Shown piece after piece: positions 1 through 10,854 of a stretch of DNA of 64,000 nucleotides. Position 1 is the stretch's first letter; every line of letters begins with the position of its first letter. Position numbers and translations under genes: made by a program. The notes under the pieces are model-generated. The model did no database searches. It worked only from the letters and a program-made list of their open reading frames with translations, and was not told the origin of the DNA. Source of the stretch: Tyto alba. Lineage: Eukaryota; Chordata; Aves; Strigiformes; Tytonidae. The DNA lies in the NCBI RefSeq assembly GCF_018691265.1, contig NW_024881330.1, positions 21,100,886 to 21,164,885 of the forward strand, given 5' to 3'.

Positions 1-3000
1 CAAGGAAAGACACTTCTCATAGAAGGAAAAGGATTTCTGAAACAATTTACAAAAGGATACTGCATGTCAAGTTTTCTAACAATGATGATAAGCTTCATCT
101 GCTGACAGACCAACATTTTCCCAATATCTGCTTAATATAAAAAGACAGAAACCACCATGAGGACTGAATCCCCAAACCCCTTCCCCAGGTTATAACCCTT
201 AAGAGTCTCTCTTGTCCCTTACTCTCTTTGTAGTCCAATGACTGTCTCTCTGTTTTGTAGATTAACACAGGTAGAAGGAGAGAAGCAGTAAATGTCGACT
301 TTGCTCCATCCCTGTAGCTGCCCTCACATAAGGCTTGGGATTGTCCTGTCAGCTCGAAGAGCTAGCTAGACCTCAGCTGCTGAGGGGCACAATGAATCCA
401 GCCCCTATGTCATAGATGAATACTAGGCTATTATATAAGCAGTGAGGATTAAAATGATCAATAGTGTAATTCAAAGTGCATGTCCAACTCATTCTTTCAT
501 GGAGTTCTCCCATGAGGAAATCTTTCTAAGCAAAAGCAGACAAGAGACCAATGCTCTGGGTATGGTGCCTACTACTTGGAGAGGAACAAGTTTCAAGATG
601 CAGGGAGGGATACAAAAGCCCTAACAAAGGTATTTAACTGGAGGAGATGAGGACCAACGGAGTGCATGTAAATCTCTTTTTTGAGAGGAGAGTGTCTCTG
701 TGTCTCTAGTGGCAATAAACTGCATACTCTGGTACCTTTTAGAGCATGGACAGATGTTCAGGCTGACGGGAAGAGGTCTGGAAGAGGAAGAGCCAGGAGA
801 GGGGACAAGTCATTGGTATATCCAATTTCCCTCAGTAGATCTTGTGCTAAGCTATACTTCTTCCCTTGCAGGTATCCCTTCTCCTTCAACAAGACCCAGA
901 CACCAAGAACCAAACTGTGCTTATACCATAACAAAAAGAAATCTCTCACTGATAATTTTCTATATGTATTTGAGGCATAATTTGAAAAGCAACAAGGAAA
1001 CCAACTATTTTGAAAACCTCTTAAAAATATAAATACTGCTCTTACTTTTGCACCTTCCAATGGGTAGCCCTTTGCCTTGAAGATGCTTAATCCTTTAAAA
1101 TCAATATTGTTTTTTCTTATAAAACAAATAAGCAAGTTAGCTCGGGGGACCAAGCTGTGCAGTGTCAGCTGGCCAGCAATACATGTTCATATACTTGTGG
1201 ATATAATTGGAAAGCTTGTGCCTCTTCCACCCAGTGCTGCTCCGATAGAGAACAACCTGGTTTCTGCTGTCAGCTGAGTGGCAATGCACAGCTGCCCGAG
1301 TAGCCCAGGCCCTTGGCACCGTGGGGCACCTTATTCTCCTGGCTGAGCTGCGAGATACCTGCCAGACTAGGAAACGAGGTGTGGCAAGTGCATGCAGGGT
1401 AACCCTCGTCACATGTGGCCACACCCTGGCACCCTGCACCTCGCTTCTGCTGTGTACGCTGCTCTGTTTTGACTTGTGCTTTTGGTTTAAAGGGAGTGGA
1501 AGGGGAAGGAGTTTTAGATTAATATTCCCTAAATTACATCTGCAGAGTTTCCTGCCTTTGGTCTAGAAACACATTCAAATATTATCTATCTAAACAGATT
1601 TTTTTTTTTTTTCAAATTCTTCTTACTTGCTCTTTTTTATTGAAAGACATCATTTGAGGGGGTTCCTTTTCTATTCTGCTTTGAAAACCAGTGGCAATAC
1701 ACCAAAATGTTCCCTTCCCTTTGCATATTTACCCTAATATAGAAACTTCAATCACAGGTTGAGATGGCTTCTCTCTAAAACAATTTTCTTCCTTGATCAG
1801 TCTTTGAACCTACAGGTCTTTTATTAGATTCCATAAACTTATCTCTTGGGGGTGGTTTCATCAGAATTAGCACGAGATCAAAAATGTCAGAGCATCAAAG
1901 CAGCAGTCTGTTCTCCCTCAAGCCAAACACCAACATAATCAACCCACTGGTATTTTCCCCGTATCTCCCTAAGACTCAAGTTGCAAGGGGTTTAACAAGG
2001 CTTCCTCAAAAAAGGGAAAGCAAATGAATTGAAGGTGAATCCTCCCAAGTGACTGAACAAACCAGACATGCAGGGACACTATTTTAGGTCTACAAAGACT
2101 TGAACCCGTACTACCATTTCACATTTCAGCTTCTCCATTTACCACCCTTGATGTTAATGCTTCAAACAGGACTGGGAGTGGCAGGGATGCATTTGGCATC
2201 ATGTAGATTGAGGACTGGTTTCTACAGTCCGCTCTGTATCAGCCAGTCACAACTACACGACAGAACTTCCAGCATGCAGAATTTTCTCTTCTTAAAGCAA
2301 GGAAATCATTACTGAATGTGAAAACTTGAGCAGAAAACTTTTTTGATAACAGATGGGCTTTCAAAACAGTAGCAATGCCGGTGGTCCTGAAAAGTGATTA
2401 CATTTACATATAGCCATCACTACGAGACCATATGAACTTGGCTTCACAGTTTCAGTAAGAACATCGAGAACTGGGAAAGCTGAGATGAAAGCTAATTCTG
2501 AAGGTGTTTCCAGCTTTATTCAGTTCTATTAATCACACTTGTGGCTTTTCCTATTCAGCATCCTATCCAAAAGTTTGAAAGGAACAACTGTTATTCATAG
2601 CCTTATGCAACTGCAGACAAATCTGAAAGGTCTGTGAACTATTGTCTTTATTATTAATTGTGCTGTGAAAGGTTCCTGCCAGGCTGAGGTGTTTAAGGGA
2701 GTTGTGTGAACACTGCAGGACTGGTGCTCTCCACAAGCTCACTCCTGTACTGCCTCACAGCTGAGCTGGCAGCAGCTGCCTCTCATCACCTCGCTGGTGC
2801 AGATTACTACCCTCCCCAATATACCAGCTCAGGTGGCTCCTTCCACCTGCCTCCACCCTGAATTAGGCACCTTGATTCAAGATGGATTAAACAGTTTAAC
2901 AACAACAAAAAGAAAGAAAACAAACCAGAAAACAAGACAATTACAAAAACAACTAAACTGGCAGGTGGAATAAATGAGTGTATGGGCAATTGAGTTGGTA

Positions 3001-6000
3001 GGTAGGAATAAATACCTTGGCCTGAGACCTGCGTAAAGTAGCTGAGAGCAGAAAGAGGAGAAAGCAATTTTGCCAGGAGCACATTTAAATTTGGAAGTGA
3101 ATGAATGTATTGTCACCCTCCATGCACCAAAAGGTGCTAGTTACCTATGCAATGAGGATTAAAGGGTCTGGATATTACTTCTGCAACAAAGAATTTGTCT
3201 AATCACCTCGTTCAGCTGCTTGACTAATTTCTTAATCTAGTTTAGGTTCTTTCCCTCTTTTGGACATGCTCATCTCTCTGTGTATGTTTCGTACATAACA
3301 TACATGTGTGCTTGTGTATATAGTAAGAAAAACATGCATTTAGAAGTTGAAACTGTCAGAATTATGGCTGATATTTATTCATCTTGTGCCTCCATATTAC
3401 AGTGAAGCCTTAATTATGTGAGAGCAGAATTCCTGCCCGCTTATATGCCTCATGCTCTGTTTCACTGCACACAAGTGCCACCAGTATTATTTTAGTTCAT
3501 TTGGCTGTGGCTCTAAGGGGTCTCAAAGGGACCTGGATTCAAAGCACTGTCAGTGACCTACGTGGAAGACTTCAGACAAGAGGACCAGGCATGCCTGCAG
3601 GCTAACACAGCTGAAGCTTGGGAATCTGACTTATCTCTAATTTACACTAGGGTCACACACATCTGTTCTGTGCTGCGTCTGTCCTGACAGTTCCTGGCAG
3701 TGCAGTGCCCCAGCCATGAGGGTGACCTGGAAGGTGGGAACAGCTGTAGTTCTCTTCCTTGTTGTCAGCCTTGGGGAAAAGGAGACCACCAGGAGCCAGA
3801 ATCTTTGCACTGGCAATATTCAGTATTTGAGAGTGATCTTCCGAAGATTTTGTCTCCTTATTTTAGCCTGTCTCAACAGGCCTCCTGGGATGTACAGTGT
3901 TTTTGCAGTCCTGATGCCTTGTAACTGCTGCCTTCTGCAGCCATCAGCGTATCCATACTACACCCTCCAAATTAACAAAGTGCTGATTCCCTTTTTCCTT
4001 ATGTTCTTTGCCCCTCAATGAGGTTATTCCACACCACCCTTCCTTCTCTGTACTCACCATCTTTAAGCCAGGTTTTCCAGGCTGACCAGAGCTCCACCTC
4101 AGCTTCACCTTTTTAGAGTGGATTCTGATTCATAGTTTATGTACATTAAGAGAAAAGAATTATCCCACCTCCCCTTGATGGTGGTTCTGGCTTTGATTTC
4201 ATTTTTTAATTTCTACATCAGTTTTTTTGTAATTGTTATTTTTTTCCTTCTGCATTTCTCAGTGGTGTACAATGCAGCAATCACCTTATACATCTTCTCA
4301 GATTGTGTTTGGGATGTCTCTACTATGTTCCTGCAGACAGTGTCAGACAATGAATGTAGTCAATAGTTATCTGGTAGAAATGAGAGACTAGGAAAGTTAG
4401 CAGTGTGGATCCACAGCAACTACCAATGATCTAGTTTTATGATTATTTGTAGCAATGCGAAAATGTCACCAGAACCCTAACATTATTACAGATTATTCAA
4501 GACAGACATCAGCTTGTAGCAATACCCTTTATTGCGTGCACTAGGTATGTCCACCTGATTTATGGTTATAACGAAAATAACACCTTTGTGTAAAAAATTC
4601 AGATGGCAAGATGAGAGACCACATGACAATTGTGTGAAAATTGTGATATGAATGGGGGCTCACAACAGCCTTTTAAATTCTGAGTTTTAAGATACAAACA
4701 AATAAATGAGGCAGACGGGTAGGTGGTCACATTAGTTCTGAGAACTTCATGTGGATGGGATATTTTGTGAATAAGGAAATCTTCCTTAAAAAAACCAAAA
4801 AGTTAAACGCAAAACCTGACAGACAATCAATACACACGGAGGCAAGCAGGAATCTAGATCTAAGGATTCTTCTAAATATTAGGCCTTCATGTGGAGTATT
4901 TTTTTTTTTTTATCCTACAACCAGGAAATATTTTAATGCCTTTTGTTGAGCTATTCATCTCCACTTAATAGCCCCAAAGATTTATTCACTGACTCCAGCT
5001 GACAGGGATTAGTGGATCCATTTAACCAAGGTGCTCTGCTTCCTACTGAGTTCCAGGTGTCAAAAACACTAAGGATGGACTCCCTTTGCATAGGTGATTT
5101 GATAAATAAATAATAAACCTACAAAAACCTATAAGAAGAACTCGGAAGAGTCTATATTCAACAGAAGTTTTCAGCAATAGGCCATTTACCTGTTCTATTA
5201 TCACCTTGAATAAATGCATAGATATAATCTGAAGAGAATACAAATACTTACTTGGTCAGAAAACAGGCTTGCATAGTTTATTGCTGTGAATAATACTTAT
5301 GACTTAAACATAGATGTGCTTAAAGCCCCCAGTTGGGATTGGGACAGTATTGTGTAAACTGGTTTAAGAGACAGGAGACAGATTTCTGGCTGGACAAAGA
5401 GGTTATGTTCTTATCTCAAATGAGCAAATTAAAAAAAGGGTGCAATGAACAAAATGGAAAAAATTGAAAAGAGTGTGTAAAATTATGTAAAAATATGGGT
5501 CCTGTGCCCAGATATGTGAGCAACTATCTTTATTAAATGCTTTCTATTTTTAACAAATTCATATGAAATGAAATGTCGGCAATCTATATTTGCTACCCAC
5601 CTAGCTAGTGCAAAGTTTTACTTTCAGAGGAGTGTGATGTATAACTTTGGGGTTTAGCACGTGTCAGAGTTGATAGGTTCTCCAGTGAAGTGATTAAAAT
5701 GTGTATAAAATTGAGTAACACTGTACCCACAAATGAACAGGTTGTGCTTGTTCTGAACTTGTAAAAATGGGACCGGTCAACCAAACAGGTGATTTATAAG
5801 GAGAAAACGCTACCAGGTATATTCTGTCGTGTGAAAGCAATTGGACTAGCCACTGGGAAGAATATAATGCAGCATGGCAGCCTTTAATTTACCTCTGGAA
5901 TATATCAGGTACCCTCAGCATTTCCAGATCAGAAACATTTTGTGATAAGGCTTTTCCCTATTGGCACCACTTTTCAGCTAGGCTTTCCCTTTAACCCCGA

Positions 6001-7371
6001 TATTCTCCTTTACTTTCTCATGGTCTAAACGCACCCTTAGAGCTCAGCAATTGTAAATTACACTACCCATGGCTTTCTGACCAACTTCACCTAAAAGTTT
6101 TCATCTATACTTATAGATCTTTCCGAACTAGCTTATTTCAATCCAGATGTAATCACTTAGTTCTTTAAACCAATATTTGTATAACGGATAATCTTCAAAA
6201 CAGTGTTTGCCACCAAAAAGGTCAAAGTGTACCATCTGTCTCAAATATTGTGCAGTCTTAGATATATTGGTTTGATATTTTCTAGTAAGTGTTTAATTGA
6301 TAATCCTGAATGATTTGCCTCTTTTATTCACCCTGTGTTTGTAATGCTTTTTCTCCTTCACAAGTCTTATTACCCAAAGTATTTGCTATAGGACCAATTC
6401 TAGCTTTACTGAAATTAATGTATACACCTGTTGCCTTTGTTGAGAGAGAGAATTAGCTCAAGTTTAAGCACTCTTGTTCTGTATTTAAAGACCAGCTAAC
6501 CACCAGAGCTGTTAATAATAGTTTTTGAAGTGGTTATTATTTTTGCTATTGGATCACATGTACCTACACTTTTAAATAAAAAAAGAATTAATTCAGTTCC
6601 AAAGTACACAGAGATGGGGTTGCTGAAAGTCAGTGGTGTTGTGTACCCTTACACTAGACTCCAACTGGCTTCTTAGCTGAAATACCATCCTTTTATGTAT
6701 TTTGTTCTGGGTGCTTTGGCTGATGTAGAAACTAAATTAAATACAATCGTTTATGTGACTATTGAGGTTGTGGTTTTACTTTCAATGATTAAAAATGCAT
6801 CAATAGGTCACTTTTATAATATACATTTTTGTATGAAAACAGTGTACAGGAGACTGAGCAACTGCAAGTGAAGGGTATTAATTGTGTATTATTTCAGATT
6901 TTAATATAATAGAAATTACTGAATAGTATTTCAATATTGAATTAGTGGAACACACTGCTTTTCTATTTAAATGAATGTTACTCTTTTTCATTTAAGACCA
7001 CTGAACACACAGAGAATCATATCAGAGGTGTTATGAAACAGACTGTTACACTGATTTTGACATATGGAGGTACTGTCAGGGAAGTATGTCCTCCTCAGCT
7101 CCAATAAAGAGAACAGCCTTCCTGGTTTCAGACCTTCACATTTTAAGTTTTAAACAACCAGGTTGTCTCAGACTTTGTTGTACTAGTGACCTGTCAGCAA
7201 AGACTCCCTCGAAGTAGAGGCACCCTTTGCACTAATTTTCTCTTTGAACCCTTTGCTTCCATTGAAGAGGGGGCAATGTTAACCTGTTCCTAAGAGATTC
7301 TTTACAATTTGTGAGCTCTAAATCCTCCTCGAAAACCAAAATAAAACAAATTTAAAGAAATTACTGCCAAA
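1..7371. other. Intergenic DNA downstream of ZFPM2
   Basis: This stretch lies beyond the likely poly(A) site of ZFPM2. Open frames are short (136 codons or fewer), start at arbitrary places and show no recognisable domain, so I call no gene. A locally GC-richer patch sits at about 1140-1480 and another at about 2690-2830; neither has a protein signature I recognise. A weak resemblance to an ancient MIR/CORE-type SINE (a 'gacctggattcaaa' phrase) occurs near 3529-3600 but is too decayed to call. In mammals the next gene on this side of ZFPM2 is OXR1; nothing of it is visible here. Confidence 0.7.
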
Positions 7372-7391
7372 CTTCTCCAATGATCTGGAAT

Positions 7392-7397
7392 TTTATT
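7392..7397 (-). terminator. ZFPM2: Candidate ZFPM2 polyadenylation signal AATAAA
   Basis: The plus strand reads tttatt, giving AATAAA on the gene strand about 970 bases after the stop codon. Sequence immediately downstream on the gene strand (about 7380-7330) is rich in T and GT, as expected for a downstream element. No better canonical signal occurs between the stop codon and this one. Confidence 0.55.
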
Positions 7398-7616
7398 CCA
7401 TCCATATACATGCATAGTAACAACATTTGTTGAGAAATTATTTCTATCAGAAGTAGAACATTATCTTTGTGATCACCAGTTGCAGTATTGCTACTCTTAT
7501 ATTTAAATATATTTTATATATGAATTAGATTCATAGTTGCAGCATTGAGTTTAGGGTTTTGTTTTAGACTGTGCCTTTCAAAAGATAAAACTGATTGATA
7601 TGACCTCATTACTTAC

Positions 7617-7623
7617 AATACTG
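7617..7623 (-). promoter_or_regulatory. miR-200b/c/429 seed match in ZFPM2 3' UTR
   Basis: The gene strand reads CAGTATT, the 7-mer complement of the miR-200b/c/429 seed. FOG2 is a reported target of the miR-200 family, linked to PI3K signalling. A bare 7-mer can occur by chance; the call rests on the match to a known regulator of this gene and on a second site at 8160. Confidence 0.5.
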
Positions 7624-7848
7624 CTTCCAGTAATTTTGTTCATTCTTTATAAAGTATTGCATTTAACAGCAAAGGTTTAAAAATTGAGACAGAGATGCAT
7701 CAGCGAAAGAAAATACAAGTACTATACAAGAAAAAAATTGCCATCTTCAGTTAACGTACGTTTCAGATTAAGAAAGTGGACAGAAACATACTGCTACATA
7801 CAAATGCAAAGCCTAATGACTAAGGTACTGTATCTGCTAAAATATAAA

Positions 7849-7855
7849 GTGCAAA
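7849..7855 (-). promoter_or_regulatory. miR-130/301 seed match in ZFPM2 3' UTR
   Basis: The gene strand reads TTGCACT, complementary to the miR-130/301/454 seed. miR-130a has been reported to repress FOG2 in heart. The flanking GGTTTGCACT context is shared with the second site at 8062. Confidence 0.5.
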
Positions 7856-8061
7856 CCGAGCCCAAATGTTCAAAAAATTGAAATTTTAAGGCGAACTTTA
7901 CAGCATAGTTGAAACTTCTTTGCAAGTTATATTTTAGCATATACGTATATCTGCAACAGCATATAAGAAAAAAAAAATCAGGATACACAAGTGCTTTTGA
8001 AGCTATTTCTAAAATGCTTTTCTGTATTGTTTGCGACTATTTTCTTTAAAATCTACTATAC

Positions 8062-8068
8062 AGTGCAA
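8062..8068 (-). promoter_or_regulatory. Second miR-130/301 seed match in ZFPM2 3' UTR
   Basis: The gene strand again reads TTGCACT, preceded by GGT as at 7849. It lies about 300 bases after the stop codon, in the proximal part of the 3' UTR where sites are usually effective. Confidence 0.5.
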
Positions 8069-8159
8069 ACCATATGTGCTACACAATAACTATACAATAA
8101 CATTACAAATGACTTTAATATAAAGTTTTTAAATAAAAAATAACATAACTACAGCTATG

Positions 8160-8166
8160 AATACTG
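8160..8166 (-). promoter_or_regulatory. Second miR-200b/c/429 seed match in ZFPM2 3' UTR
   Basis: The gene strand reads CAGTATT about 200 bases after the stop codon. Together with 7617 it makes a pair of miR-200 family sites in one 3' UTR. Confidence 0.5.
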
Positions 8167-8362
8167 CTGGTAAAATAAATTAATATTTTTGAAAATGGCA
8201 CCAATAATACACTTTACTAATGGACTGTAATGAAATTACACCTTTAAGTCTTCAACTCAGCAATAGTGAAATCTCCTGATTGTCCAGATGTAATTCAAAC
8301 AGCTTTCTTTAGACTGTATGGAACAATATACTAAACACAGGTACCAAAGGTGACCGACTGTT

Positions 8363-10854
8363 TCATTTGACATGTTCTGCTGCATGTGACGAGCAATAAA
8401 ACTTCTTATGAGTTATAAAGTTTGAAAGATTGTTGAACTGGATGTCACACAGTCGGCAATACTTTCCACTGGTTGGGGCCTGGGTAGAACCATTCACGCC
8501 TTTAGCTATACTAGACAACTGTTCCTCTGCTGTAGGAATTGCTGGAGAGACATTTTCATTTGCAGTTAAGGGATTCTCGGAGATCCAAGAAGGAGACTTG
8601 TGCCCATCTTCATGCGAAGGATTCTGGGAAATGTTCTCTTGCTGTGGGTTTGCGGCAGGTCTTTCCTCCTGTTTTAGTCCCCCATTAACTATTACCATGC
8701 CTCGGTTTTTCGGCAATAGCGGAAGAGACTCTTTCTTCTGCACAGCACATCCATTTGAAGGCGCCTGACCTTTAGGAGATTCACTTTCTGTATTTGTGCT
8801 TTGATCTAAATCAGTATTATGAATGACGAGAGAACCAGAAATGTAATCACTTGGCTTTATTCCATAATATGGAGAAAGCTGATCTGCTCCTTTAGCTTTC
8901 TTTATTGCTCCAGGGTAAAGGCATTGTGGAAGAAACAAATGTTTGTTTTCTTCTTTTGTGGCAATAAGCTGGGCAGCTTCACTAAAGACTTTTAGTCCTT
9001 GAAGTGTTGCTAAGTGTGTGGAAAATAAGTTTCCATTAGGAGAGGACTGTTTCAAGTTTCCATTTTTCTCACATTTGATTATGCTTCTTTCATAACTGAC
9101 ATCTGGGCTGTTTCTTTCACTTTCTGGGTTTTGAAACACCTTACTGTCAAGTTGTCCCAGGTCGTTACGCTGATGTGCAGTGACAGGGCAAAAATTCTGC
9201 TTGTGAGCCAGGTAGTTCTCTACCTTGTTAAAACTGATCTTACATACCGTGCACTCATGGTAGTCCAGCAGCCTTTTGGGAGAAGTGGATGTTCTCTCTG
9301 ATGGGGGTAAGCATTTTTTACTGAGATCTATGGGCACATCCATCTCCAAGCAAGACATAGTGGAGTGGGGAGTATCACACTTTGAAACTGGAACACACTT
9401 GTTAATAGACAGTGATGTTTCCAGATGCTTTGAGACTATTCCTGGAAAGATATCACATCGTGGGTGGTAACATTCTCCAAGCCCCTCTGTTGGCTCTTGA
9501 GTTGATGTACAAGGATTGCCAAGATTAGCCACTTCTAGAAATCGCTGTTGAACTAGTGGTGGCCTTTGTTCTTGCTCTGGTAGGCACATCTCATACATCT
9601 TCCTTCGCTTCCGGGTACGCATCGTTCTCTGCATGGCAGGCACTTTGCTGGAAGCGGACCTCTTTAGTGGGGGATCATGGCGAGTCGCACAGTAATACTG
9701 CTTGTGCACCATGTACGTTTCATGTCTGCTGAAAGTAATATTACAAGCTTCACACGTGGTCTTGTTAGGATCACTCTCCCCTTCTACTAAAGGAGCACTG
9801 GGATTCTTCACATCAGAAGGTTTTCCGTTTATCTTCTCATCGCCGTTGCTTGCAGCTGACAACTTCTTAGACTGTGCTGTAAAGTCTTTTTCATGACTTT
9901 TATTGTTTGGCCCAATTAAATCTAAAACATTGGAAGAGTTTATGCAAGATGTCTGCAGAAGCTGATTCTCTGGATCTGATGTGTGAGGAGTCGCATTCAG
10001 GATGTTTAGAGAGCTTTGACCGTTACTGGGACTTACAGCTTCTGGCATTTTTTCTGGAACACTGGAAAAATCTGGTGACTTTGCCATTTGTTGCCATCGG
10101 CTGCTGCAGTAATGCTTTTTGTGTACCAAGTAGTTGTCCAGATTATTGAATGTTATGTTACACTCAAAACATGTAGCCCCTTTGGGCATCAAAGGACTGT
10201 AAATTACAGGAGGATAATTGCTACTTCCATGCCTCAGTCTTCGATGGACCAGTTCAGACATTTTGGCTAATATCTCTGAAGCCTGAGGAACCACAGTGAT
10301 GTCCTGGGGAAAAGCGAACTGGGAAAGAAAAGGTCCCATTGGGAAAGAAGGACCAATATTAGGCTGAACTGGCGATGAAGCAAGTCTTGGACTGGATGGT
10401 TCAGATTTTATTTTAGTGTATGAAAAACTCTGCTTATTTGTGGAAGGCTGGGTTTCTGGCCTCTGGTTTGGAAGGAAAAGTGGAGCCTTTTTTTCACATT
10501 TATCAAGCTCTGTATCAGAACTCGCATCTTTAGTTTGCATGGTCTTTTGGCTCTGGGGAACATCATTTCTGCTCAATAGGTCCGTTGCTGGCTGTAAACC
10601 TTCTTCGTTTCCACTTGGAGAGTGTTCAATATCACTTTCTCTCTGAATTTTGTTGCCAGAGACATGTAACTCTTGGTGCTGCAGTAGCTCCCTCTGAGTC
10701 TGGAAGCCAAAATGGCAGTGATTGCATCTAAAGGCAGCTTGAGTAAGATGTGAGAACAGGTGCTGATGAAAGTTAATCACCGAGTCTGCAGTGTAAGTAC
10801 AAACTGTGCATTTCAGACTAGCACCAGGCGGGAGAAATTCTTCCATTTTCACTC
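8363..10854 (-). CDS. ZFPM2: ZFPM2/FOG2 terminal coding exon (exon 8): zinc fingers 3-8, CtBP motif, C terminus
   Basis: This exon encodes the last 830 residues of FOG2, a nuclear co-regulator that binds GATA4/5/6 and recruits repressors. It begins after a ...tttctatag acceptor; GA completes the glycine codon split with exon 7 (phase 1), giving SHSG-VKMEE. Counting that glycine as 1: C2H2 fingers 3 (16-36) and 4 (44-64); CCHC fingers 5 (229-250), 6 (368-389), 7 (535-556) and 8 (800-821), all with intact ligands; basic RTRKRRK at 413-419, a likely nuclear localisation signal; CtBP motif PIDLSKK at 508-514 (bases 9314-9334). SUMO-type lysines VKME, IKSE, IKCE and TKEE fall at 3, 150, 594 and 634, matching human K324, K471, K915 and K955 as I recall them. 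It ends HVK then TGA. The open frame continues 13 codons upstream (to 10894), but that is intron. No frameshift or stop. FOG1 (ZFPM1) is excluded by the near-identity to FOG2. Confidence 0.98.

Larger units (their letters stand above)
7372..8362 (-). other. ZFPM2: ZFPM2 3' untranslated region (part of exon 8)
   Basis: AT-rich sequence directly follows the FOG2 stop codon (8363-8365). It ends, by inference, 10-30 bases past an AATAAA on the minus strand at 7392-7397, which is followed by a T/GT-rich stretch typical of a cleavage region. The resulting 3' UTR is about 1 kb. It contains two seed matches for miR-200b/c/429 and two for miR-130/301, annotated separately, which supports transcription at least to position 7617. 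Weaker variant signals (ATTAAA near 8113-8118, TATAAA near 7646) could give shorter forms. The exact 3' end needs transcript data. Confidence 0.65.

Noticed and set aside
758..1566. Overlapping 80-131 codon frames near the left end
   Set aside because: Frames are open on both strands at once, without splice context, domain or recognisable similarity.
8430..10646. Plus-strand open frames opposite ZFPM2 exon 8
   Set aside because: They are the shadow of the minus-strand coding sequence and have no recognisable product.
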